A stretch of DNA of 64,000 nucleotides from Roseiarcus sp963753135 (GTDB taxonomy: Bacteria > Pseudomonadota > Alphaproteobacteria > Rhizobiales > Beijerinckiaceae). Below, piece after piece: positions 9,544 to 17,434 of the stretch. Location: contig CAVWBA010000001.1 of the NCBI GenBank assembly GCA_963753135.1, positions 744,001-808,000 on the forward strand, in the 5' to 3' direction. The notes beneath the pieces were generated by a model. The model did no database searches, was not told the origin of the DNA, and was given only the letters and a program-made list of their open reading frames with translations. A program made the translations under genes and the position numbers. Each line of letters starts with the position of its first letter. Position 1 is the first letter of the stretch.

Positions 9544-9927
9544 ATGCTGCAAACTGGATATGTGCTTTCAGGTCTGATCGCGGCCGCAATTCTGTTCCTC
9601 GGCGCGCGCTTTTGGGTGGCGCCTGCCGCCGCGTCGGGCGGCTTCGGCATCGCCAGCTCCCCCCCGCTGTCGACGGGATTTGCCGCATGGCTCTCTGTGA
9701 AAGGCACGCGAGATATCGCGTCGGGGCTTTTCGTCGTCCTGCTCATGACCAACGGGTCGCCGCGCGTGCTTGGCGAATTCATGCTCGCCGCGAGCCTCAT
9801 CGCATTTGGCGACATGGTGACAGTCCTTCGGTCGGGCGGCAGTCGAGGCCTCGCCTTCGGCATGCATGGCCTTACGGGCCTGGTCATCGTCGCAACGGGC
9901 GCCTGCCTCATCCTGGGCGCGAAGTAA
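9544..9927 (+). CDS. DUF4267 domain membrane protein
   Basis: A 127-residue protein with four hydrophobic segments and short loops, fitting DUF4267 (LSGLIAAAILFLGARFWVAP, then an SVKGTRDIASGLFV motif with the conserved K-G-x-R-D). AGGAG at 9533-9537 sits six bases before the ATG at 9544, so this ATG is chosen over the GTG just before it. It is the first gene of a two-gene unit with the SnoaL-like protein 37 bases downstream, divergent from tetR. This arrangement of DUF4267, small hydrolase-fold enzyme and TetR is common in soil bacteria. Its role, perhaps detoxification or transport of a small lipophilic compound, is not known. Confidence 0.75.
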   Translation: MLQTGYVLSGLIAAAILFLGARFWVAPAAASGGFGIASSPPLSTGFAAWLSVKGTRDIASGLFVVLLMTNGSPRVLGEFMLAASLIAFGDMVTVLRSGGSRGLAFGMHGLTGLVIVATGACLILGAK

Positions 9928-9964
9928 AATCAACTGAACTACCGAAAACTGGAAAGGACGAACA

Positions 9965-10402
9965 ATGACGACCCCAAACTCAACTGATCTGATCAAGCTC
10001 GGCCACCTCTTCGCCGAGATCATGACGAGCCACGATCTGTCGCGCTTCGATGAGATCAAGGCGCCCGATTATCTGAACCACAACGCCTTCGCCGAACCGG
10101 GCCTCGAGGGTTCAAAGAAGGTCCTTGGAGCCATCATTGCGGGTGTGCCCGACCTCAAGGTGACCGCCGAGGACGTCTTCGTCTCAGCCGATGGCTCCCG
10201 CGTGGTCGGCCGCTACCGCTACGAGGGCACGCACACCGGAAACCTGCTCGGCTATTCTGGGACAGGCAACCCCTTCGTCATGCGTTCCATCGATATCTGG
10301 CGTGTCGAGGACGGACGCTTCGTCGAGCATTGGGACGAACTTAACTCGCTCGACGTCTTCATTCAGATGGGCGCCGTGTCGCCCCCTCGCCAACCCTCAT
10401 AA
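9965..10402 (+). CDS. SnoaL-like polyketide cyclase family protein
   Basis: A 145-residue NTF2-fold protein. It has the ester-cyclase/SnoaL pattern: an N-terminal helix (LGHLFAEIMTSHDLSRFDEI), YLNHN with the family His, GVPDLKVTAEDVFVSADGSRVVGRYRYEGTH split over a beta-sheet, and IDIWRVEDGRFVEHWDELN with the conserved H-W-D. Proteins of this family cyclise polyketides or isomerise small substrates; many have no known substrate. It is the second gene of the TetR-controlled unit. Start ATG at 9965 with a GGAAAGG site. Confidence 0.82.
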   Translation: MTTPNSTDLIKLGHLFAEIMTSHDLSRFDEIKAPDYLNHNAFAEPGLEGSKKVLGAIIAGVPDLKVTAEDVFVSADGSRVVGRYRYEGTHTGNLLGYSGTGNPFVMRSIDIWRVEDGRFVEHWDELNSLDVFIQMGAVSPPRQPS

Positions 10403-10404
10403 TC

Positions 10405-10424
10405 CGCCAACCTCTGTGTTGGCG
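10405..10424. terminator. Possible bidirectional hairpin between convergent genes
   Basis: CGCCAAC (10405-10411) and GTTGGCG (10418-10424) form a 7-bp stem with a 6-base loop, exactly between the ends of the SnoaL-like gene and fabI, which converge. There is no long T tract, so it may be a weak or Rho-assisted terminator. Confidence 0.45.
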
Positions 10425-10442
10425 CGATCCGAATCGCCGCCC

Positions 10443-11279
10443 TCAGTCCTTGCCCACCGTAATGTCCGGCGCGGCGGGGTTCTTCATGCCGACGACATGG
10501 TAGCCCGCGTCGACATGGAGGACTTCGCCGGTGACACCGCGCGACATGGGCGACAAGAGGTAGACCGCGCTCTCGCCGACCTCCTCGATCGTCACCGTGC
10601 GACGCAAAGGGGAGTTATATTCGTTCCACCGCAATATGTAGCGGAAGTCGCCGATGCCGGAGGCGGCGAGCGTCTTGATCGGGCCGGCTGAAATCGCGTT
10701 GACGCGAATGCCCTTCTCGCCCAAATCCGCCGCAAGGTAGCGGACGCTGGCCTCGAGCGCCGCCTTGGCGACCCCCATCACGTTATAGTGCGGCATCCAC
10801 TTTTCGGCGCCGTAATAAGTCAGCGTCAGCATGGAGCCGCCATTCGCCATCAGCTTCTCAGCGCGCTGGGCGATCGCCGTGAACGAATAGCAGGAGATGG
10901 CGAGCGATTTGGCGAAATTGTCCTCTGTCGTATCGATATAACGGCCCGTCAGTTGATCCTTGTCGGAGAAGGCGATGCAATGGACGACGAAGTCGATGGC
11001 GCCCCACAACTTGCTGGCTTCCGCGAACACGGAATCGATGGAGGCGCCGTCAGTGACGTCGCAGTGGCCCAAGAGAGGGGCGCCCAATTCCTGCGCCAGC
11101 GGCCGGACGCGCTTTTCCAGCGCTTCGCCCTGAAAGGTAAACGCCAACTCGGCCCCCGCCGCGTGGGCGGCTTTGGCGATGCCCCAGGCAATCGAACGGT
11201 TGTTCGCAACGCCCAAGACGATGCCGCGCATGCCCCGCATGACGCCCGCGGTCGCGCCGGCTAAGAGGGTTTGCTCCAT
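10443..11279 (-). CDS. fabI: Enoyl-[acyl-carrier-protein] reductase (NADH)
   Basis: Reduces the trans-2 double bond of enoyl-ACP in each round of fatty-acid elongation, cytosolic. The 278-residue protein has the FabI nucleotide-binding start GIVLGVANNRSIAWGIA, the Y-x6-K active site (YNVMGVAKAALE), and NAISAGPIKTLAASGIGDF followed by YNSPLRRTVTIEEVG, the substrate-binding lid. The start is the ATG at 11279 with GAGG five bases upstream; the extra TTG immediately before it is unlikely. In this group fabI often lies near a DnaJ-like gene and pdxH, as here. Confidence 0.95.
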   Translation of the reverse strand: MEQTLLAGATAGVMRGMRGIVLGVANNRSIAWGIAKAAHAAGAELAFTFQGEALEKRVRPLAQELGAPLLGHCDVTDGASIDSVFAEASKLWGAIDFVVHCIAFSDKDQLTGRYIDTTEDNFAKSLAISCYSFTAIAQRAEKLMANGGSMLTLTYYGAEKWMPHYNVMGVAKAALEASVRYLAADLGEKGIRVNAISAGPIKTLAASGIGDFRYILRWNEYNSPLRRTVTIEEVGESAVYLLSPMSRGVTGEVLHVDAGYHVVGMKNPAAPDITVGKD

Positions 11280-11485
11280 CAAGGCCTCACTCGTCTTGGA
11301 CGGGCGACCCTTACGCCGCGCCGGAATCGGGTTTAGCCTCGCTGATGACGCATGGGAAGGATCGGGCGCTCCTCGCTCGTCACAAAATGTGTGCGATTGC
11401 TTGCACAGCTGCTTGGAACCCGGCCGTCTTCGGGCTAGGATTATTGCCGAGCGTTAACGTTTGTTGAGGCTCACGCAAACTCTCG

Positions 11486-12052
11486 GTGTCCACAGTGCCG
11501 CCGTTAAGTGACCGCTTGGGAGATCTCTCTGACCTCCGCCGATTCGGGGTGGCGCTCGTGCGAGACGACAGGCTCGTGCTTGATCATGCCGCGGCGGCCG
11601 CGCTTGTCGATCGTCTATTCAGGCAGGCTTCGCTCGAAGCGGTGGGCGCGGGCGTTCGAGAGGACGCGGACCGCGCGCCTCGGGACGATGCGCGCGTGCG
11701 CGCGTTCGGCCAATTCGTTCGACTTTATCGCCGGCATGTTCGTCGCCTGGCCCTGGACGATGGGGAGGCGGTATGGGACGAAAATCCGGACGGCGCCCAC
11801 CGCAATGCGCGCATGGGCGAGGCTGGCGTGGCTGCGGCCGTCCGCGTGCTTCCTTTGGAGCTTAGAGAGCCGCTGTTGATCATCGTTCTGGCCGGGTTCA
11901 CCCACCAGGAAGCCGCCGCGGCGCTTGATATTTCGTTGGCGACGCTGATCACCCGGCTGACGAAGGCTCGCGAGCGAGTCGCGGCCTTGACCCGCCCGCC
12001 GCTTCACGCGCCGACCGTGAGAGCTGCGGCGCATCTGCGTGTGGTCAAGTGA
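11486..12052 (+). CDS. Sigma70-family (ECF-like) sigma factor, degenerate region 2
   Basis: A 188-residue protein. Only the C-terminal region 4 is clear: LPLELREPLLIIVLAGFTHQEAAAALDISLATLITRLTKARERV is the sigma4 helix-turn-helix, spread over residues about 119-170. The N-terminal 110 residues are acidic and Arg-rich and do not show an ordinary -10-binding region 2, so its activity as a sigma factor is uncertain. The stop TGA overlaps the ATG of the next gene by one base, the usual layout of sigma and anti-sigma pairs. The start GTG at 11486 is tentative, since no good ribosome site is visible. Confidence 0.65.
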   Translation: MSTVPPLSDRLGDLSDLRRFGVALVRDDRLVLDHAAAAALVDRLFRQASLEAVGAGVREDADRAPRDDARVRAFGQFVRLYRRHVRRLALDDGEAVWDENPDGAHRNARMGEAGVAAAVRVLPLELREPLLIIVLAGFTHQEAAAALDISLATLITRLTKARERVAALTRPPLHAPTVRAAAHLRVVK

Positions 12053-12936
12053 TGGAGGCGTGGCGCGCCGCGGACTTGCACGCCTACGTGGACGACTGCC
12101 TCGAGCCCGACGAGCGCCTCGCGTTCGAAACGCAGTTGGAGCAGGACCCCGCGCTGGCGCGCCAAGCCGCGCAGTGGCGAGCGCAAAATAGCGCCATTCG
12201 CGCCGCCTTCGACGGCGAGGGCGCGAGAGCCTTTTCGATCAGCATCGTTCGTCACCAGAACGAGCCTTTTGGCAGGGCGAAACGCTCGGCCGCAGCCGGC
12301 GGAAAACCGTCTTCCGAGCCGCCGACGCAAGCTTCATCGCTCACGGTCCTCGACGCCGCACGATTTTCCGCCAAGGCTAGTGCGCCCGACGCATTTCAAC
12401 GCTCGCTCTTGTGGCGGCTAGGGCTCGCGGCATTGTCTCTCTTCCTCGCCTGCGTTTGGGCGCCGGCCGCGACCGTCGTTCCCGGCAAGCGGCTTGCGGA
12501 GGCGGGCGTCGCCGCTTTTCAGGCGTTCGCGCGGCCAGGGGTTGAGCCCGTCGAGTTCGCGACCAGCGAGGGAACCGAAGCGGAAGCATGGTTGACGGCT
12601 CGGCTTGGGCGCCCCGTCCATCTCCCGGCGACTCCTGCCGCCATCCGGCTCATGGGAGCGCGGATCGCGCCTTACCCCGGCGCCCCGGCGGCCTTCCTCA
12701 TTTACAAGTCCCCGGACGGGGCGCTCGGATTGCTGATCCGGTCGCTTGACGCGCCGGAAGCGACAGCGCCCCAACTCATGGCGGCGGACAGCCATCCCGC
12801 CGCCGTGTGGGCTGAGCGCGGCCAAGGGCTTGCCCTGGTCGGGGATCCGGACGCGGCGTCATTAATGAGGATCGCGACGGAATTCTCCGGGCCGCCCGTC
12901 GAGGCCGCTCAGGCCGTGCCGGAGCGAGGCTGGTAA
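12052..12936 (+). CDS. Anti-sigma factor, single-pass membrane protein
   Basis: A 294-residue protein starting at the ATG at 12052, translationally coupled to the sigma-factor gene (TGATG). The N-terminus AADLHAYVDDCLEPDERLAFETQL resembles the anti-sigma domain of FecR/RskA-like regulators but lacks the zinc-binding HxxxCxxC set. One hydrophobic span (LLWRLGLAALSLFLACVWAP, residues about 123-143) separates it from a periplasmic domain of about 150 residues with no family I recognise. It presumably holds the sigma factor until an envelope signal arrives. The last 28 bases overlap the end of the convergent DnaJ-like gene. Confidence 0.65.
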   Translation: MEAWRAADLHAYVDDCLEPDERLAFETQLEQDPALARQAAQWRAQNSAIRAAFDGEGARAFSISIVRHQNEPFGRAKRSAAAGGKPSSEPPTQASSLTVLDAARFSAKASAPDAFQRSLLWRLGLAALSLFLACVWAPAATVVPGKRLAEAGVAAFQAFARPGVEPVEFATSEGTEAEAWLTARLGRPVHLPATPAAIRLMGARIAPYPGAPAAFLIYKSPDGALGLLIRSLDAPEATAPQLMAADSHPAAVWAERGQGLALVGDPDAASLMRIATEFSGPPVEAAQAVPERGW

Positions 12937-13847
12937 GGCTTCTGATCGCGCATCTTCTGCATAAGAGCGGTCAGGTCCGCGTCCGGCTCGTTCGGAAGAA
13001 CGATCCGAAGCGTCGCCATGAGATCCCCGGCGGGCTGATCGGCGCCTCCGGGAAGACCTTTGCCCCGCAATCTGAGCACGCGTCCGCCGTTCGAGCCCGC
13101 AGCGATCGAGACTTCGACCTCACTGCTCAATGTCGGGACCCGCACGCGCGCGCCCAGGATCGCCTCGTAGAGGGTGATCGGCAGGTCGAGCCTCAGATCG
13201 CGACCCTCCGCCTTGAACAGCGGATGCGCCGCATATCGAATGGTCACGATCACATCGCCGGGCGATCCGCCGCGGCGGCCGGGGTGGCCCTGCCCGCGCA
13301 GCCGGATGGACTTGCCCTCTTCGATGCCAATGGGGACTGCGACGTCAAGCGTCTTCCCCGTCGGCAGGGCGACGCGGATCGACCCGCCATGCGCGATTGT
13401 CGCCAGGGGAACCGACACCGCGACGCCGACGTCCTCCCCCCGGGTCGTCTGACTCTGGCTGCGCGCGCGGGTCCGGCCGGCGCCGAACAGTTCCGACAGG
13501 ATATCCGGATCGATCGAACCGCTCTCGGTCGAAAACCCGCCGGCGCCGAAGTCGAAATTGCGAAAGTCGCGGGGGCCGCTCCCCGGATGGCCGCCAAAGC
13601 CAAAACCCTCGAATTGCGGCGCCCGAGGCTTGCCCTCCGCGTCGATCTCGCCGCGGTCGAAGGCTTTGCGCTTCTTGTCGTCGCCGAGGATCTCGTAGGC
13701 CGAGCCCACTTCCGCAAACCGCTCCTTCGCCTTCGGCTCCTTGCTCTGGTCGGGGTGGTATTTCTTGGCCAGCTTGCGAAACGCGGATTTGATTTCCGCT
13801 TCGCTCGCCGTCTTGGAAACGCCAAGCACGTCATATGGATCACGCAT
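12909..13847 (-). CDS. DnaJ/CbpA-type co-chaperone
   Basis: A 312-residue class B J-protein. Residues 1-68 are the J domain with the HPD tripeptide (KKYHPDQSKEP). A Gly/Phe-rich linker follows (FEGFGFGGHPGSGPRDF), then two beta-sandwich client-binding domains from about residue 140 (VAVSVPLATIAHGGSIRV, GKSIRLRGQGHPG, LRLRGKGLPGG). There is no zinc finger. It stimulates DnaK ATPase and delivers clients. A second J-protein of the same architecture sits at 54240-55139 with its own CbpM. Convergent overlap with the anti-sigma gene is 28 bases. Confidence 0.88.
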   Translation of the reverse strand: MRDPYDVLGVSKTASEAEIKSAFRKLAKKYHPDQSKEPKAKERFAEVGSAYEILGDDKKRKAFDRGEIDAEGKPRAPQFEGFGFGGHPGSGPRDFRNFDFGAGGFSTESGSIDPDILSELFGAGRTRARSQSQTTRGEDVGVAVSVPLATIAHGGSIRVALPTGKTLDVAVPIGIEEGKSIRLRGQGHPGRRGGSPGDVIVTIRYAAHPLFKAEGRDLRLDLPITLYEAILGARVRVPTLSSEVEVSIAAGSNGGRVLRLRGKGLPGGADQPAGDLMATLRIVLPNEPDADLTALMQKMRDQKPYQPRSGTA

Positions 13848-14028
13848 CTATGAGCCCATCCCTAGGCCTTAGCCTTCTTGAAAAGCGCAAAGGCCAGTGT
13901 CTCGCTCGCACATTTGGCCCTTCATCTCGCGGCGCGCAAGGCCGATGGCTCATGCCGGTTGGCCATCAGGCGCCGGGCGGGATATTATTTGCACCGGCTT
14001 TCCTTTTCCTGCCCGGAGGATCGGCGCT

Positions 14029-14644
14029 TTGAACGAACTCGAGCATCGCCGATTTTACCAAGGCTGCGGACCCGTTCGCGTTGTTCAAGCTTTGGCTCGA
14101 CGAAGCGGCGGCAACGGAAATCAATGACCCGGAGGCGATGACGCTCGCCACCGTCGACGCGCATGGGTTGCCCGACGCACGGATGGTCCTGTGCAAAGGT
14201 GTGGATGAACGCGGCCTCGTCTTCTACACCAACATCGAGAGCGCCAAGGGGAGTGAGCTGAAGGGACAGCCCCGGGCGGCGGCGCTCTTTCACTGGAAAT
14301 CGCTCCGTCGCCAGGCCCGGTTCCGGGGCGCGATCGCGCAAGTGAGCGGGGCGGAAAGCGACGCCTATTTCGCCTCGCGGCCAAGAGGAAGCCAGATCGG
14401 CGCATGGGCCAGCCAGCAGTCGCGGCCGCTCGTCGCGCGCGGCGATCTCGAAGCGGCGGTGGAAGCCTACGAACGGCGGTTCGGAATCGGCGACGTGCCG
14501 CGGCCGGACTATTGGCGCGGCTATCGGCTCGACCCCGTCGAGATCGAGTTCTGGCGCGATCGTCCCTCCCGGCTGCATGAGCGCGTGAGGTTCACCCGCT
14601 CCGCGCCGAGCGCGCCTTGGGAGAAGCGGCTCCTTTATCCCTGA
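14029..14644 (+). CDS. pdxH: Pyridoxamine 5'-phosphate oxidase (frame broken near 14044)
   Basis: FMN enzyme that oxidises pyridoxine/pyridoxamine phosphate to pyridoxal phosphate. Conserved pieces are DPFALFKLWLDEA, AMTLATVDAHGLPDARMVL, RAAALFHWKSLRRQARF, RPRGSQIGAWASQQS and the C-terminal EFWRDRPSRLHERVRF. In frame there is no start upstream except TTG 14081, which would cut the N-terminal helix. The TTG at 14029 has GGAGG nine bases upstream and encodes MNELE. Dropping one C near 14044 joins it to SIADFTKAADPFALF. I take 14029 as the true start, with the break as one surplus base. Length about 204 residues is normal. Confidence 0.85.
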
Positions 14645-14658
14645 ACAGGAGCGACGCC

Positions 14659-15690
14659 TTGAGCCAGACGTTCATGGCCGCGGAGATTGCGGAGACGGGC
14701 GCGGTCGTCGCTCGCCAATTGGCCGCCAACGCCGCATTGACCGCCAAGGCGGCGGCGGATTTGCGGGCGTTGAAGCCCGCCTTCGTCGCGACGGTCGCGC
14801 GCGGCAGCTCCGATCATGCGGCGCTTTATCTCAAGCACCTTGTCGAGCTGAAGCTCGGGCTCGCCTGCGCTTCGCTCGGGCCCTCGATCGCCTCGCTCTA
14901 TCATGCTCCGCTCAAGCTTGAGGGCGCCGTCGCGATCACGATCTCGCAATCGGGCATGAGCCCGGACATCCTCGCCATGCAGCGCATGGCGAAGGATCAG
15001 GGCGCGCTGTCGGTCGCCCTTGTCAACGCCGAGGACTCTCCGTTGGCGCGCGAGGCGAACGCGGTGCTGCCGCTCCGCGCCGGCCATGAGCGCTCGGTCG
15101 CGGCGACCAAGTCGATGATCGCCGCGCTCGTCGCCGGCGTGTCGCTCGCGGCCCATTGCAGCGATGACGACGCGCTCCTCGCCGCGCTTCAGGACCTGCC
15201 TTCGGTCCTCGACTCCTCGTCAGCCGCGCCGCCAGCGACGGAGGCGATCGCGACGCTCGCGCAAGCTTCGTCCCTGTTCGTCATCGGGCGCGGGGCCACG
15301 CACGCCATCGCCGCCGAGGCGGCGCTCAAGCTAAAGGAAACCTCGGCGATCCACGCCGAAGCCTTCTCGTCGGCCGAAGTGCTGCATGGGCCGGCGGGGA
15401 TCATTCGCCCGGGATTTCCCGTCCTCGGCTTTGCCCCTGCCGACGCCGCGCGTCCGGGATTCTTCGATGCGCTTGACCGCCTCGCGGCGTTCGGCGCGGC
15501 GCCGCTCCTCGTCGACATCGAGCCGCACCAACGCTGGCCGACCCTGGTCGCGCCTGACGGCGGCCACCCCCTGCTGACGCCGATCGCGGCGCTTCACGCC
15601 TTCTACCGGGTCGCCGAGGCGACGGCGCGCCGGCGCGGCCGCGACCCCGACCAGCCGCCCCATTTGAAGAAGGTGACGGAGACTTTGTGA
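14659..15690 (+). CDS. SIS-domain sugar isomerase/deaminase (AgaS/GlmS C-terminal-like)
   Basis: A 343-residue protein with two SIS domains and no glutaminase domain. Signature pieces are VATVARGSSDHAALYLKHL, ITISQSGMSPDILA (phosphosugar-binding Ser-rich loop), VAATKSMIAALVAG, FVIGRGATHAIAAEAALKLKE and the end LKKVTETL typical of the GlmS isomerase half. Such proteins act as glucosamine/galactosamine-6-phosphate deaminase-isomerases. The start is TTG 14659 with AGGAG at 14647-14651, seven bases away. An upstream in-frame extension overlaps pdxH and lacks a ribosome site. No RpiR or NagA gene is adjacent. Confidence 0.8.
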   Translation: MSQTFMAAEIAETGAVVARQLAANAALTAKAAADLRALKPAFVATVARGSSDHAALYLKHLVELKLGLACASLGPSIASLYHAPLKLEGAVAITISQSGMSPDILAMQRMAKDQGALSVALVNAEDSPLAREANAVLPLRAGHERSVAATKSMIAALVAGVSLAAHCSDDDALLAALQDLPSVLDSSSAAPPATEAIATLAQASSLFVIGRGATHAIAAEAALKLKETSAIHAEAFSSAEVLHGPAGIIRPGFPVLGFAPADAARPGFFDALDRLAAFGAAPLLVDIEPHQRWPTLVAPDGGHPLLTPIAALHAFYRVAEATARRRGRDPDQPPHLKKVTETL

Positions 15691-16228
15691 GGGCTCCCGC
15701 GAGGCCGCGACGCTGGCTAGGTCGATCCGTTTGGGTTTTCTTGGCTCGTGGCTGTTTCGCTGCGAAAGTCCCGGTTATGAGGGTTGGATTTCCCCTGAAG
15801 AGAATAGCCGTGACGCCACAGACTTTTTGCGCACCCTAATTTCGGTGAACGCATGCATAAAAAGATTATATTTGACACATGCGCTTTCCTTCACAGCAAA
15901 TTGAAGCAGAGCAAGGGAAGCGTGGCCTTGTAGAGTAATACAGAAAACGCATAGCTTGTTTGGCGTCATTCCTTTGATTGATAGCCAAAGTCTATTGCTG
16001 CGATGCGGTTTTCCTTTGCGCTGTCCACAACTGGCCTGTTGTAGCATTGGCTATTGACTGTAAGCTTGCCTTCGACTTGATGCGCGGAATGTAGGAACGC
16101 GGTTAGCAACGCGCTACTCCCGGTCCCCGATGTGACCCACCTCATATCGCTCAGGCCCGTCAATCGGTATAGGGGACCCTGGACGCACACATGGCGCGAC
16201 AGCGGCCAGGCACCCAAGGGGATGGCCT
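15691..16228. other. AT-richer intergenic region with a dispersed repeat
   Basis: No gene supported. It begins with the 75-bp repeat at 15721-15795, then from about 15780 to 16110 the composition becomes clearly AT-richer than the flanking genes, with several runs such as AAAAAGATTATATTTG. It marks the left edge of the island holding the metallopeptidase gene. Confidence 0.6.
15721..15795 (+). repeat. 75-bp dispersed repeat, copy A
   Basis: By hand alignment without gaps this segment matches the reverse complement of 60140-60214 at 64 of 75 positions. The shared core reads CGTTTGGGTTTTCTT. It lies just after the end of the SIS-domain gene. No coding function is evident; see the finding. Confidence 0.6.
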
Positions 16229-17089
16229 ATGGGAGATCCAAAATATCTTATTGTCCTCAAGGGATGGACCATCGCCGTCCCGCGATCCCTGCGCCCGTTC
16301 ATCGCGAAGAAGATCAACGAAGTGTACAGTCAATTCAACCTGGAATTGGATTTCAGCGACACGCGCCAAAGCCGCGATCTTCTTGTTACATTCTCCAACG
16401 AAATTCCCGATCTGGCAGCCTACGGTGTCAGCATGCGCGTCCGGGGGAAAACAAGTCTCTCAAGGGACATTTCGACCGTCTATACCCGCAAGATGAAGAT
16501 GATGCGCCTAGTGATCAACGCGACGTCGTGCGAGCCCGCGTTTCCTGAAACGGAAGGGGCGCTTGGCTCGATGATCGCCAATGTCACAATGCATGAGATC
16601 GGGCATGGCTTGGGCCTGGACACCGGAGGATACGACGGCGGCGGGCACACGACCGATAAAACCAATCGCATGTGGGATCCCTCAAGCGTGACCGCCGAGC
16701 CCGACACGCACGCTTCGCCGTATTTCGAATATATCGTCCGGCCGGGCGATACTCTGAGCGGAATAACTCTCAGGTATGTTGCCGGCACGCTGGATAACTG
16801 CCGCATCGGGCGGACTGGGCTTACCTACAGCGATGTGTGGAGCGATCCGCAAAATAAAGCCAAAGGTTTTGTTGGCGATCCGGCAAAGAGCGGCGTGCGT
16901 GGACGGCGCGCGAACGACCCCAACTGGATTTATCCGGGAGAAAAAGTCGCGTTGGAGAACAACAACCTGAGGACCCAGGCATACAAGCATAGGTTTCCTG
17001 GATACCTCGGTGACAAGTCGTTCACCAGCGACCAGATCGATACCATAAAGCAATTCATCGCTCAGCGACTGGCAGACGGCAAAGGCTAG
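16229..17089 (+). CDS. Putative zinc metallopeptidase with C-terminal LysM domain
   Basis: A 286-residue protein starting at ATG 16229 with AAGGGG eight bases upstream. Residues 121-131 carry MHEIGHGLGLD, an HExxHxxG zinc-peptidase motif (H122, E123, H126). The usual third ligand eleven residues from the first His is Thr here, so H140 (GGGHTTD) or D131 may take its place. NRMWDPSS (M148) could be a Met-turn, as in metzincins. From residue 167 a LysM domain begins (YIVRPGDTLSGIT) and closes at NDPNWIYPGEKVAL, with a roughly 30-residue insert. No signal peptide is visible. LysM binds peptidoglycan or chitin, so a wall-associated or phage/secretion-delivered protease is plausible. The AT-rich flank suggests transfer. 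Confidence 0.65.
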   Translation: MGDPKYLIVLKGWTIAVPRSLRPFIAKKINEVYSQFNLELDFSDTRQSRDLLVTFSNEIPDLAAYGVSMRVRGKTSLSRDISTVYTRKMKMMRLVINATSCEPAFPETEGALGSMIANVTMHEIGHGLGLDTGGYDGGGHTTDKTNRMWDPSSVTAEPDTHASPYFEYIVRPGDTLSGITLRYVAGTLDNCRIGRTGLTYSDVWSDPQNKAKGFVGDPAKSGVRGRRANDPNWIYPGEKVALENNNLRTQAYKHRFPGYLGDKSFTSDQIDTIKQFIAQRLADGKG

Positions 17090-17434
17090 AACGCCGTTAC
17101 GGAACCCGGGCGGCAACTACCTTGACACTCACCGCCTGACGAACGGCACGACCGTGGTCGCATCGTCGCCAGCGCCAAGCCCATGTCGTTCCCACAACGC
17201 CAACGCCGCGCGTCGTTTGTCTAAGGCCGGGGATTGACAGCAGGAACAGATAGCGAACACTCCCGCATGGACGCACAAGATTGACAAGGGCGCGGGCGCG
17301 CCTTGCGGTCTTGGCCTTGCGGAAGGCAGGATTGTTCATGGGGCAAGCTTAACTTAGTTTCTGATTATCTGCAATCAATTGTCGTCCGACCAGGGTCACC
17401 GACTTACGCCCGGCCCAAGGAGCATCCAAGCACC
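17090..17434. other. Intergenic region, no supported gene
   Basis: A gap between two convergent genes. A reverse-strand open frame (17097-17339, 80 codons) is Arg- and Val-rich with no ribosome site or recognisable family, so I do not call it. No hairpin with a T tract was seen. Confidence 0.4.

Noticed and set aside
17097..17339. 80-codon reverse-strand frame between the LysM protein and the MOSC reductase
   Set aside because: No ribosome site, odd composition and no recognisable family; could be chance.
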